Positions 13,997-27,315 of a stretch of 64,000 bases of DNA are shown piece after piece. The position numbers and the translations under genes are program-made. Numbering within the stretch: position 1 is the stretch's first letter; each line of letters starts with the position of its first letter. This stretch comes from Apteryx mantelli (lineage: Eukaryota > Chordata > Aves > Apterygiformes > Apterygidae): positions 138,874,288 to 138,938,287 of the forward strand of contig NC_089978.1 in NCBI RefSeq assembly GCF_036417845.1. The letters run 5' to 3'. The notes beneath the pieces are model-generated. The model was given only the letters and a program-made list of their open reading frames with translations, had not been told where the DNA came from and made no database searches.

Positions 13997-16900
13997 CTAT
14001 GTACTAGCTCAGCAAAGCTCTGCAAATACGTAGCGGGAGCTGCTGTGCTCTTGAGGTAAACCAGAGCCCACAGGAGTAAATAGGATTTCAACTTTTCACT
14101 TTAGAAGACTCTATAGGAAGACCATGATTTCATACTTCCTTTCAGACTGCTAAGAAAAGAAGATTAGAAACATTCTGTACTCAAGGTTTCTAACAGGTAC
14201 CACTATAGTTGCATTACATTCCATAACTAGTCTTTCTATAAAATGCTCACTTTATAGAGTGTTCCGTTAAGTGTTCAAAAATCAAAGAAGCTTTAATTAG
14301 CACAACAATATTTCAATCCACTCAGCTTCCCTAACAGCCTTCTAAAATACTTCACATTTTATTCCAGTGAGAAGTCAATAATGACTCTTGAATAGAAAGT
14401 TGTTATAGCTAGAAGATGAAAATGTAATTGAAGGTGGTGTATTTGGGGACCTCCTCTCACCGGGTAGGAACACTAGTACATTTGGCTTTGAGTTTTGGTG
14501 AAGTTGTAGATTGCCAGAGAGCAGCTTTGCAGGGTAGCCTGCAATTGTCACTAGGTGCAAAAGCAAGACCTGCATAAAAGGCTGCCAGTTCTTTAAGAGG
14601 AGGACAGGTCTGAGGGGAGATGTGGTTTGTGGATCACCATTACCATCCTACCTGGTTATCAGCACAGTATGAGGAATGGGAACAGGAAGTTCATTTGTAT
14701 TTGATTCACATAAAAAGCCTGATATTTGACCCCCAGATGCAACGTGAATTGGGGTTTACTGTCAGATAGTTACCTAGACTGATACCATTGAGGCAGCCTA
14801 CAGTCACTTCAAAAGATTTAGTTAAAGATTTTTGAATTGTACAAGTGATAAGAGGGCTAATGACTAAGAGCTAAATAATACAAATGTGCCTGCTAGAATG
14901 GGTATTTGTGTGTGCGGGGCGGGGGCGGGGGGGGGGGGTGCTCTGTCATTTCAGTCCTTGGATGAAGTACTTCATATTGCTCATCTCAGTACCTCCAGAT
15001 GAGTTCATTGGCAGGATACAGTCATGCTGTCTAGTGCCCACACCCACTACCACAGAGTCACAATCTCTTTTTACAGTACCTTCATTACCTTTGGTAGAGT
15101 TGCCTTTGCTTGACGAAGAATATGTAGGGCCTGAATCATGCCCCTTGCTTGGTCTAAGGCTAAATTTTATTAAAAATAATTCAGTGGCAAGAAAGGCAGA
15201 AAAAACAGCCAAAAACCTAACTCTCCAGACAAGTCCTGGGAGGATTTTCCAGACTATTCCTCCAAGAGTTATAGACTTGAACAATTCTTTCCAGTTAGAA
15301 AAATCTAAGTGTTTAATTTATTGAAGATTTAGCTTCAGTAAGTTTGGTAAATCTGAACACAAATCTGCACATGAAATTCTGCACTAAATTCTGCGTGAAG
15401 GAATATGTAGACTCTCATGACATTTAGCTCCCCATGAGCTCTGAATTGACTGTGGGAGCTGAGACTGCCCACAGAGGCCTCTGCTCCAGGTGGGATCACA
15501 CAGGCATCAGTAGGTGTTCAGCTGTATTTTTGTCTTCTTCTGGTGATTTAGACCCTTTCCTTCTGTTTTCAGTGTGTGGCATTCGCCTTCAATCCAGCAA
15601 AGCCAATTCCAGCTTACAAGGAAGGTAGTTTTCCATTGTTTCCTTTTCTAGTTAGCTGACTATCATTCTGAACTTTGCTTACAGAACTTTGACTGTTACA
15701 GTGACTTTTTGAGGCCAATAAATCATTTACAAATGTTCTTCAACTACTCACAGAAATGTGTATTTCCTGTTATCCTGATATCTGCAGCTTCAGTTAATGT
15801 CATAAAGTTTGGTTATTTCTGTTGCAAACTGTTCCCCTGCCCCCAGAATTTGAAAAGATAAAAGGGGAAATGAATGTCTGCTGAAATGTTCTAGAAACCT
15901 GTTATGCAGGTTTCTCCTAAAGGTAGGGAATCCTTACTGGCTTGTGCTGAAATTGAGTGATCTTAGCATTTTTCATTTGAGGAAGAATAAAAAAAATCAA
16001 AAAAGGATCTCTGTTACTTGGGATACATTCCTCTGGTGTGATTATTTAGATGATAAAAATGACAGGCCTTCCAAGAGAAGGGCATTTACTGTTAATCAGG
16101 TTTTAATGTTAACTCTTGTTGTATTTAATATTTAAATCCTGAAGTGGCTAAGATATGAATATTGCAGGAGCAGCCACTGGGTATGTACAGTAACTGCACG
16201 GTGTTCAGAAGGTAATGTCTCTGCAAAGGGGTGGCCGTGCAGTTATGGACTAACAGCCATGATGGCTCACTGGAGTGTAATAATGCATTTTGGTCACAGA
16301 GCCAAGAGCCTGGTTAAGACCCAAAAGTTACCCTGGGACATTGCTTCAACAAGGCAATGGTTCAACAAAAGAAAGAACTGCCTGTAAGACTCCAAATATC
16401 AGATGAGAAATCCTTTTACCTATGACAAAAGCACTGAACTGATATAACCTTGATTGTCCTGAACAAACTTATTCAACAAATTGTGATGGATTAACATCTT
16501 CCCAGCAGACTTCATACCATATCAGCTAACTTAAGTCATTTTGGCTCTAACTTTTAGCTCTTTTATCCTCTATAGCTTTGTTTATCTTCTTGAGTTTGAG
16601 GCATAAAACTGGCATGAAGCAGAACACTGCCATGGGGTCTGTTTTGTGTGCTGTGGCTAATTTGCCAGAAACACCATGGAATGTCGTGATTTAGGTGAAA
16701 TTTGTGTTGCTGAATGCTCTGAGAAGTCTAAAGATTTGGTATTGAGACCCTGAAGTCACTGATTCAGTCCTTCTGAGGTGATGTTGAACTGCTTTCCAAC
16801 ATGGCAGTCAGAGGCATGTTCTCAGCACTTGGGTGAGAAATGCAGTAATATTTGGTTGTTGTTAAAGACTATGGTGTCTCCCTGGTGTGTGGGCAGAACT

Positions 16901-19900
16901 GGAGTTGTGCTCTGGTCTAGTCTGGCATCGTGTCTGTTTGCCTTCTAAGTATTTCATTTGTTCTTCTAGTCATTTGGTAGCATTCCAGGGTGGTGATAAA
17001 AATCAGCTGCGTTTTGTCTCAGAAGTGACTACATTTCCACAATGGAAAGATAGCTTGTGTGTCATTTTATTAAATTGGTAAAGAGTTTTGGGAATGTTCA
17101 GGATGGCATGTGCTGTGTTAAAATAGGGTATCATAATGTATATATTAGAGGATATTAAAAAGCAATCTGAAACTCTGTGATAGTCAGTCTCTTCAATTAT
17201 TAATTAAAGGTACTAAATGGAAGCTGGCTATCACTGTGTAGTATACAGCTACTATTGCTAAAGCATATTCAAATCTTGCATTCTGTCTGACAGTGCTATG
17301 ATGTATTTTTCCTGGTCTTCAAATATCTGTGTAATCCATTTTATGGCACTTTAAAAAGGCTGTTGAAATCCACCAACTTGAAGAGCTACTTCAGAACAGA
17401 TCAGTATGTCCACACAATACCACATCATGGATTGGAATATATGTGATTGGAAGACAGGCAGCAGAATGGAGAGGGGTTGATGTTCTGATTTTTTTGTCTC
17501 TTTTTGGAAATACCCTTTAACTTCTTTCTCCTAAGAGTTGGGCACAAAAATGAACGTGAAGAATGTGGGAACTGAAACTTTGCTGCCTGCATCTTGTGCA
17601 GCTCTTTGCAACTACATAAAATGAAAAATGCCCTGGTGCAAATCAGTGTAACTTATTCTTCTGAACTAGTCAGCTGGAGACCTTTCTTTCCCATTCATCT
17701 ATGACAGTGTTTTACATAGATAAGAGCTGTTGCAAGGACAACAGGAAAGAATCTTGCCTGTCAGGTTTCACTGTAGGATGATAAATAGAAAAAAACCCTG
17801 TCCCTTACAGGAGAGACGTGTTAAAGTCACATCAAAGTACTTTTTCATGAAATAGCATTCTGTGATTCTGGACAGTGTTCTATGATCACATGAAATACAT
17901 GCTTTAAGATAATAGAATGAAAAGTGGGAGGCAAGGAAATATATATGTGAACATCCTTAATTTTGCTCATAGGCCTTATAACCACAATGCTGAAGATTTA
18001 AATGAAGATTTAAGTTTTTCCCCTTTACTGTGCTGTGCGTAGGTGTGAACTTAATTTGGAACGTTTTATGGAAAATTAATCTGATATCATCTAAGGTGCA
18101 GGAGAAAAGTCAACTTTCATGGAGACATTTACAGAGCAAGCTAACTTGTAAAATTCTACCCTTCTGCAGATGATTTTTAATAACTTTCTTATAAAGCTGT
18201 TGTAGCAGTATCAAAAGGTGTGATTTACTATAGTGGAAGGTGATATAATGCAGGTCTGATCTGCATGTATGCAAGAGGATTTTTGTTGTACTCCTCTCTA
18301 AAACCTCTCACTGATAACTATTTTTCACATCATAAAATCTCAGCTATCGTACTTTAAATCTGTTGGTGTATCTTACTTTGTGCAGAACATTGGTAAAAAC
18401 CATACCAGTAGTTTTTGTTACAGACAGAAGCCATATGCATTTGAGAAGTTTGCCAGCATAACAGTACCACTGAATCTCCTGCAGTGCAGACTAAACTGTA
18501 CTAAAACTTATGTCCAGCTTTAAGACATCTTACACTCCATGGTGATTTGAAACACTCACTAGCAATGACAATGATGAAGCAATTGAAATAGCTGGAACTT
18601 TTCAGAGTATCATGGCTGTTAGGGGGGTGCCTGCTCCTCTTCTTCTCGCAGGAAGTTATCAAATGTATCTGATGTTTTTTTTTGCTTGTTTTTGGGGTGG
18701 AGGAGGATTCAGTTTTCTTACCAGCTGTCTCGAGACGCAAAACCTGACTGTGGTCTTACAAATGAGCTCATTAAACTTTTAAAAGGAAGAAGTATTGTGA
18801 AATTTTAACAGTCCCAGGATGCAGGAAAGCACTAGTGTGTATGAGCAAGTGCCTTGTTGCTGCTGGTTCTAATGACCATCCCTGTTAGGTCTGGTCAGAT
18901 AATTTTACAATCACAACAGAATCTAAATCTGTTTAAAACAACCCAAAACCTTGCTGCACAGAATCTCATGGGCGGTCTGGGCCACTTGGTCCATGTTCTA
19001 AATCTTCTGAGGTTGTAAGGGGAATGGCAGAAGCTGCCGGAGCCCACTATATGGGGTTGGTTGAGACTGAATTTCCTCATTTTCCGAGATGGTGCCATGG
19101 GAGTGATGGGGACAGAGTGAAATCCCTGTTCATCCGTAGCTGGGCAGGGATGTAGACGTAGGACCAACTAGATGTTCAGCCAGTTTAAATGGGTTGAGTT
19201 CCAGTGAAGCCAGTGGCCCAGGGAGATTACCAGTGTGAGGTAATCTAGCAGTCATCAGCCACAAAAAAGCAGTTTATGGCAGCAGAGGGCAATTGAGGGC
19301 ATTTGTCTGTGAATACCCATGCATTTCAGAGGTGATCTTTTCAAGTGCCCTAAATTCCCATTGAACTCAGCACCTCTTAATATGTTACCAAGGAGGAATT
19401 ATATTAACAATGACAAGTAGAAAAGCAGTAGATTCTGTGGTTCAAATGATGCTCTGTGGTTAGTTCAGGTAAAACCTGCATGTTTATTTTTTCACTTAAG
19501 ACAAGGACTGTTGGTGTGAAGTACCAAGTAAAATGGTTCCCTGAGTCCCAGGGTGTGACTACACTAAACACATGAGTAAAACAAGGATATATATATTTAT
19601 ATATATATTTCATAAGTGTTCATAGTGTTTAAAATAAAACCCACTCTGATTATTTCTATCCAGTAGCATCTGGAATGAGGCAGGTGTTTTACGGATAAGT
19701 GGGAGAAAAGCTCTTTGCCTCATTTTGTTTATAACCTGTGTGAATAGCACATCCTTGTGGAAGCTGAGGTTGTGAATGACAGGGAAACAAAGGTTAAAAA
19801 AAGAAAGGTCTTGTTGTTTGTCATTTTTCTGAACTTTTCCAGTTTAATCTTCTTTATGGGATTTATAGAAGATAGGTTTACTCTTTGCTTTACTTTTTCT

Positions 19901-22900
19901 TTCAGCATTTCTGTTGAGTAACATGATGTGATTTTTAATAGAAGCAGTAGGATGCTAGTCCTTTTATGGATCTGCTAGGAAATGGATTTGGTAAATGTCT
20001 CTCTGCTCATAAATATTGCACAGATGTACTCTAATCTACTGATAATATGTGACTAAATTATTGCCTAACAAGTAATTGTTTTAGCCCTCACAGTCTTTAG
20101 TATGCATAGCTACATTAAAAAAAAGGACTACAAACACACAGTGAAACACACACGACCAGAGTGACAATCTTCTCTGCTCTGAGAAATTTTTGGTAGAAAA
20201 CCCTGGTTCCAAAGTGACAAGGAAGTTAACCACAAGTAGATACTCGTAACAGTTTTGTTTCTTAGCTCTGTTTTAAGTCCCTGGTTCTCTCATTGTCTGT
20301 GAAACTCAGAGAACATATTACAGCACCTCCGTATAGAGAGGTCATTCAAAAATGTGTGGCTTTGATGCTGTCATGTGCACTGAGGGGAAAATTATATCCT
20401 AACACCCTGTCTGATTTGATTGGGTGGTAGAGGCCTGTTAAAAAGACAAATTCATTCTTCCTTAGACTTTGTTTCATTCAGCAGCTACCACTCCAGACTT
20501 GGGAATTTCATTACCAGCTTAGCTCCATATTCCCAACTGCAAAGGGTTGAGAGAGCAAAGTGGTAACAGTTTACTGCCTCCATCACTGCCTGACTCTTCA
20601 GAGTTGTTGCCCATGTAGATATAGGTGCTGATGAGCAGGTCTCTAGGGCACAGAGGATTTCCTTGTGCTTAGTGTGGGCTTCTGAAATTCAGCCTGCCCT
20701 TTGAGCAGAAACATGGCAATGTGCAGGTGACTAGGATTCCCTTACTGCTGATACGAAGTTGTGCAACAGGTCGGCTCTTTAATCATTGCAGTTGACAAGC
20801 AGCTTGGGCCTGGCTCTTGTCATGAGGCTGCATCACATGGTGGGCAGTAAATCTGTACCCCCAGGGCATAATGAACAAGCCAGCAAGGGCTGTCAGCACA
20901 CATGAGTTGTCTTGGGACACAGCTCCCCATCCTCATTTTGTACTGGAGGGGAGAAATGACTAGGAACCACTCCCAGAGCTCTCCTTCTCAATTTTCCAGG
21001 GGTGTCATACCTGTCGATAGCTCTTGGCCACGTGGAGATTTTGGTATGTGGCTCATGGAGTCAAGAGAGTTTTATCCTCTAGGATGGTGAAAAACTATGT
21101 GGTATAAAGAGCAGTTTTATACAGCATCCTGTTCCTTCCCCTTCCCCTGTGTTCTCATTTTCAGAACTGGTGTTATCTGTGAATTTTTCCATAGGTTGTG
21201 GTACTTATCTTTTCTCAGAGGGCAGAATGTGGTTTTGCCAACTGAGAGCACAGGGCTTTGGCCTCATCCTAATCTCGTACTTTCTCTGGGGTTTAGATGA
21301 CTTGCAGTTGGTTCAGGTTGTGCCAAACTCCAGGCCAGGGGGGAGGGATCATTGCCCTGGAGCACAGGGAAGTGTGGGTTAGCATGGCAGGAAGAAGGGA
21401 AGGAAAATATAGTGCAGAGAAGACAAAGCTGGTTTACTTTTTTCTGCCTCCACACATTGGCTTTCTGAGGACAATGACAGCTGTACTTAAAGTTTTATGA
21501 TATGGTGGGAATTATTATGCTACCTCCCTTAGTGCTAAGAAAATATATTTGCTATTCTATTTGCAGTCTTTAAACAACAAGCAAGTGTAGTTATCAGGAA
21601 ATCCAGAATGGGGAATAATGTTATTTCCTTTTGTTTTGGGCTAGACATTGAAAGTGGGTATATTTTGCTTAGCAATAGTGTGGTCACTGTGGATTCAGAC
21701 AGAACCATTTGGAGGCCCATCTACATGCACAACATGCCAGATTGTAAGCTCAGCATCTGTTTTCATGTGTGGTTGGTAGTCCAGAAGTCTGTCTTGTAGT
21801 ACTGGGTGCTATAGAGGAAGGTGCAGAAACCCCAGAGAATATAGGTGTAGGATAATCTAGGCAAGCACATATTTGATCATATTCAGGCTCATCCTGATTT
21901 CTGGTACACAGAGATTACTTTAAAACCCAAAGGATGATGTTCAGTGTCCCCTCCAAAAGTTAAACTGGTAGTTATAATAACCAGAGATACTCTTGACATT
22001 CATGTATCTATATCTATCCTTTAGAAATATTTCTTCTTCTGAAGGTCAAGGCAAGAACCAAAATACAAAGTAGAGAGGCAAAATCTTTCATGTTTCTCCT
22101 CAAGTAATCATTAATCGTGTGGGCCAGACCCATCTGATCCAATTCTGATCTCATCCTGGAGGTAATTGGTTTTACTCCCTTGAGACGAGTTTGTGCTGTG
22201 CAGATATACATATGTGAAGAGTTGTTAGTAAGATAAGAGAAAAGGTGCTAATTTTGGGAGTAGAGGTTCTCGGGTTTGGACTTCTGATGGACCAGTGGTC
22301 TAATCAAACCTGCTGGATCCTGTAAGCCCATTGTATGCAAAGAGGCTCTCAGACAGGGGGAACTGCTGGAGCTCCATTGATTGATTCTGAGTTTTGCCAG
22401 TTTACAGCAGATGCAAATTGGTCTGGTGATTTCAGGGGCAAAATAGGTTGGAAAAAGGAGGAGGGAGATGGGTGTGTAGGTTATTCAGCAAGCATTCCCA
22501 CCCTTTCAGTATGCATACACATGTACAGTAATTATTGGTTACAGTATAAGTTTGAGATAAGCACACCTGAATATACAAACATGCTCATGTAGTATTCCGC
22601 CATTTGTATGCCTGTCCAACAATTTCATTTAGAAAAAAAGATTCATTTGATTAGCAAAAATATGCAAAAAACCTACACATTTTCTGATAGGATCAAGGAG
22701 GGAAGATATTCCAAATTAGCAAAATATACCCCGTATATCAAATGGCTCATTCCAGGAGCTCCTGACTGTTGAGCATTATGGGAAATGTAGGCCCATCAGG
22801 GCACCCAAACTAGAGAAGATAACAGGCACAAGTGACTCACAGATGACATGTCAAGACATGTTTGTAGAATTACAGGTGGAGGATTGAAATCTCTTGGCAT

Positions 22901-23354
22901 TGCAGTGGATTTAGGAGAAATTGGTAGTGAAGGACGCGGGCTGATCTGTTGTAGTAAGTGTAATGGCATCAGATAGTAAAGGTGATTATGCTGTTGCATA
23001 GCCAGAATTATTCCACCGGTTGTGCTACCCCATATTTACAATGCAGTTGGTGGAACCATAACTTAGCATGTCACTTTTAAGCCCGCTGCCTCCTTTGAAA
23101 ATGTCAAATCACTTCAAAGCCTTTATCCACGCTGTTTGGTCTGACTTGCTTGAGTTGGAATCAAAACATGGAGGCAAAGCTGCTCTTTCCCTCACGATAC
23201 CAGATGGATGGTGCTGACAACATTTCTACCCTTATGCAGTGTGAAGCCTCCCAGGGTAGACTGTGCTTGGATGTTCTGGCAATGTCTTAACTATTTGTAT
23301 TTGCTATTTTCAATAATTGCTGATTACTACTGTGTGGGATTCAGGCAAACTTTG
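13997..23354. other. Intergenic, no gene recognised
   Basis: A/T-rich sequence with only short, non-homologous-looking open frames, the longest about 146 codons at 14884-15324. That frame begins beside a G run and has no recognisable domain. A TA-rich tract lies at about 19585-19612. No CR1 3' end was recognised. Confidence 0.5.
14916..14938 (+). repeat. G-rich tract, G-quadruplex type
   Basis: G4-C-G5-C-G12 in A/T-rich surroundings. It fits a G-quadruplex pattern on the plus strand and is a probable site of length variation or sequencing error. Confidence 0.8.
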
Positions 23355-23401
23355 AAACCTATATTCATCATACCCTGCAAACCTATATTCATCATACCCT
23401 G
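23355..23401 (+). repeat. Perfect two-copy tandem duplication, 24-base period
   Basis: A 23-base word beginning AAACCTATATTC and ending CATACCCTG occurs at 23355-23377 and again at 23379-23401 with no mismatch, separated by one base. The perfection implies a recent duplication. Confidence 0.95.
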
Positions 23402-24773
23402 AGGACACAGTGAAAACTTCACTGTGAGTTGATGGTAGTGTGAAGCAGAAGCTGCCACTGTGAAAATCCAGGAAGAGAATGAGGCCAAAGTCTGCATTGA
23501 AATACACTGTTGTAAATCAGTGATGTCTTCATTTTAGTCAATTGTTGTTTACAATGGAGAACACAGCCAGGTTTGTAGTCTGGGAATTTTGTTCTCAAGT
23601 GGGACTAGAAGTCTGTAGTTTGGCAGTATAAGAAAAAATGAAGACTTAGATTCTTCTGACTTAGAGGAGGCTTTTGACCTGAAATCTGATTTCCAGAAGT
23701 CATGGAAGGAGGGATATGGTGCTTTTTTTTTTTTTCTTCTTTTTTTCAGTTACAGATGTTCTGGTGCTAGTGTAAGAGTCTGAGTAAACAAAGAAGAGAT
23801 CAAACTGGTCTGGGGTGGCATGAAGCAGGGGTGTGCCACTGAACTTGCAGTGAACCATTGCTTCCCTGCTTACTGGGTCAAAGAAAGGAAGAGGCAAGAA
23901 TCTTTGGCCTAAAGGTAAACATTAAAAGCTTTCTGTCCTGAAATATTGATGGTCTCACAAACCAGCTGCTAAAGCAGAAGAAAGAGGAGCTTTTTGCTTT
24001 CCTCTGTTCATTAACTTCCAGGAGTATAATCTCATCTTGGGAAAGCTGTCTGGAAAGCTTTTTGAAACTTGCGAAAACTCGAGCTGGTTAAAATGGAAAC
24101 ATTTTCTTTTCTCCAAAAAATGTCAGCAAAAAGCAGTTTTCTTTTTGCCAGGAGAAAATATTTGGCTGCAAGAAAAATAAAAGAATTTTGACTTCCAAAC
24201 TTTTTGGCAATCATGTTTTTGGGGGCTAAAGGAGTCTGGGAACTAAAAAAAAAAAAAAAAAAAAAGCAGACTTCACTGTTGTGAGCCCTCAATCTGTAAA
24301 AAACCTTACCACTGCAACTGATTCTTAACAAATCTACAGCTCCCTGTTCTTCCTTTCCTACCAGAGAAGGCAACTGTGAAACTGCTGCAGAACGAGCACA
24401 GCTTCTCCAGAGGGTACGATCTCCGACAGCTCCACTCCAGTTATGTCTTTCTCTCATTGCAAGGGGAGAGAGATCAGAGTTTTGTTTCGTAGAGACAGGA
24501 ATACAGTTTACTGGAGGGTCAACAGTGGAGTCTTGACTCTAGATATGTGATCAGAACAGGTGCCTGCTAATGGGAATCCTATCCGTACAGTGACTTGAAA
24601 TGAAGAAATCCAATCTTCCATGAATTCTTGCTTGCTCATTCTAGAGGGTAATTTCCTCTCACCCAAGAGTAACTCCTGATTCATACCTCTGAGGATCTGA
24701 GTCCAGTGCTTGGTCATGGGACATTTGAGTTCCCAGTTGTGCTGGTTTCATATGAGAGACAAAAAATAAATAA

Positions 24774-24813
<40 letters not shown>

Positions 24814-27084
24814 CTCTTGCCATTCACACATATTTAGAAGATGTTTCGTCCTGAGAAAACTTGCCATCCTAAACTTCCTTTTCCCTGGTATCTTCTTACT
24901 GTGACCTTTTCCTGTACTGTGTGACTGTTCATTTCCCACACTGCTCTTTGGTTCTTTCCAGTGCCTGACATATATCTATCACTTTCATTTGCTTTTTTAC
25001 TTAGGCTCTACTTAACTTTCAGTACGACTGGGTAGATCTCTGGAAGGAGGAGTGGAAGAAATAAAATTAAAGCAGACTGATGGGGAGAAATAATTTCTTC
25101 ATAATTCCTAGAACTCTTGAAGTCTTTTTGTTGCACTTGATTGAAATTGTCCCAAGTTGCTGATATGTTTTCAATACAGATGAGCCCAGAAATCAGTGCA
25201 GTAATTTGAGGTACAGTCTCTCTATAGGTCTGTGCAGCATGTTTACACAATGTCAGCTGGAGCATCCCTACCACTTTGCTATTTACAGCACTACATAGAA
25301 ATGGACCTTATGTCTGCAGAGAGGCTGCACCTTAAATTAATATGTTGACTTCTGGGCACTTCAGTTCTGGTGCAGCTGTACAACTGATTCTGGAGCTCCT
25401 TGATTAAGCGGGTATCTCTGTTCACTGCTGCATTCCCCAGTGTAGACAGCCCCTGAGAAGGATACTGTCAGCTTGGCCATATCAAATAACAGAGCTCATG
25501 AACAGTCTGTGAATATTGGTAATCCCAGATCTCTTGACACTTTCTTCTAATGGACCTCCTCTGTTCCCACTGAAACCATTAGCTTCTGTTTGCAGTTCCT
25601 CTGTATTTTGCTTTGTTATTTAATACCCACTCCATGAGATACTTCGAATGGTTGTGCTGATGGGGTAGTATTTTTACACTCAGTCTGCATAAGTGTGCTG
25701 GGCCACAGCAGTAAAAGGTTGTGGAGAATTGGATCCAAATCGAGTCTTGCCATTGACTGCCATGAAAACAGGATCAAACTGCCATTACTGCAAATTCAAA
25801 CTGATTCTTTCCCCCAGAGTCTAATTTTCAGCCCCTTATTTTGTCAACTTCTTTTGAAAATAATGGGTCTGCTTAGTATTGATATACTGGTCACTGCAAA
25901 ATCAGACCTCCTGATTACCTTTTGGTATTTCCATGTTGTTTTTCACAGTTGCTGTCTGATTCTGATTTCTCTGTGCATTCTGATTTCTCCTGCTGTCCTG
26001 CTGAAGCTGCTTCATTCCATTGATATCAAGATATTTGCACTGAAGTAACTTAGAAGCTCCTATTGCATTCAGTGTTTTGTTAGCGCTGTCTGATGGAGTG
26101 CAGTTCGTTGTTACTGTTCATTCATGCAATTTTACTTGGTTTTCAACCAATTGATTATGTCTAGGTTTATTATTTTTGAGATACTTAAGTGCTTTGCTGA
26201 AAACTGCATCTCCTGCCTCCTTATGCTCATTCATTTTGTTTGTCTGGCAGAATATATAATCAAGTCTTTCTAACTTGTCTTTTTAGATCCCCTCCCCCAC
26301 TAAATCAAACTATGCTGTAAGGTCCCCAGCATCATCTCAGAAATGTAGTCTCCTTTGGGTTACATAATTGCAGATCCTGCTGGCTTCAGGAGAGGCTACA
26401 CAGTGCAACTGAGGGAAGTTGTATCCTCACAGTTTGCAGCTTTCCTTTGATTATTGCATTCTACTGAGAATGTGGGGGCAGGACTCACCTGGCTTGCTTC
26501 TTTCACTTTTGGAAGGACTGGTATTGCATTTTCTGCTCCTGGTTCTCAGATCACCTGACATTTTGCTCTGTCTTTCTGTGATGCTCTTCAAATAATGCTC
26601 TAACTTCTGGAAGTTGTGTGGCAGTTTCCATGAGAATTCTGTGATGCAGGCTGACCTAAGCAGAATTACCAGTTAGTGTTAGTATGAGACAGCCAAATGG
26701 TCCTTGTTAACTTCTGGGTATCCTACAACACCAGAAAACAATGATCCCCTGGAAATGCTGTTGGAGACACCCTGTTCTTCAGTGCGTTACTGAAAATGTT
26801 GCATGTAAATACTAACTATTTCTTAAAAAACATATGAGTGCACATTCACAGACCCATGAAATCCCAATTCCTGAACAGTCCTTCTGATAATATTAAGCTT
26901 AGAACCAATTTAGGTCATATCTAACAGGAGCATTACAGCTGTATGTCCTGTATAAGCCTTTGAAAATGTAAGGGCATGGTGGTATGTTAGTGTGGGTTTT
27001 TGATAGACAAGGATGGAAACTCTCTGAAAATAGAATGATTTTGAGATGGAGGAACGTCTCTGTGTAAGGTATCCAGTGATATTA
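23402..27084. other. Intergenic, no gene recognised
   Basis: No supported gene. It holds poly-T tracts near 23721-23734, a 21-base poly-A run (24245-24265) and a TA microsatellite. A minus-strand open frame (24032-24457) translates the poly-A run as polyphenylalanine and has no recognisable domain. Confidence 0.5.
24763..24808 (+). repeat. (AAAT)n(TA)n microsatellite
   Basis: About four AAAT/TAAA units pass into about 14 TA units and end with ACACA. It is a typical polymorphic, slippage-prone simple repeat. Confidence 0.95.
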
Positions 27085-27315
27085 TTGAGGTTCAGGCAGG
27101 ACACTAGGGAAAAAAAAAATCACCAGGTGGGTAGTTCAGAACTGGAATGAGTCATCCAGAGAGTGTTGGAAACTCCGAACTTTGAAATTTTGGGGGGGGC
27201 TAAAGAAAGCCACAGCTGACCTGACCTGGCATTGCTGATAGTCCTGCTCTGAGCAGGAGGTTGGTCCAGACGACTTCTAGAGGTCACTTCCAGCCAATGC
27301 TTCTGTGCTGAGAGT
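27085..27315 (+). mobile_element. CR1 LINE 3'-end fragment
   Basis: The sequence follows the bird CR1 3' region in order: a GGTTCAGGCAGGACACTAGG-type start, the CCAGAGAG block, the CTGCTCTGAGCAGGAGGTTGG block, then a GACTTCTAGAGGTCACTTCC-type block just before the element end. The usual terminal ATTCTATG-type iterations are degraded. It is a 5'-truncated, old non-coding copy. Confidence 0.85.

Noticed and set aside
14884..15324. 146-codon plus-strand open frame
   Set aside because: It starts beside a G run, has low-complexity and unrecognisable sequence, and lacks a promoter or splice context. I treat it as chance.
24032..24457. 141-codon minus-strand open frame
   Set aside because: It reads through a poly-A run as polyphenylalanine and shows no domain.
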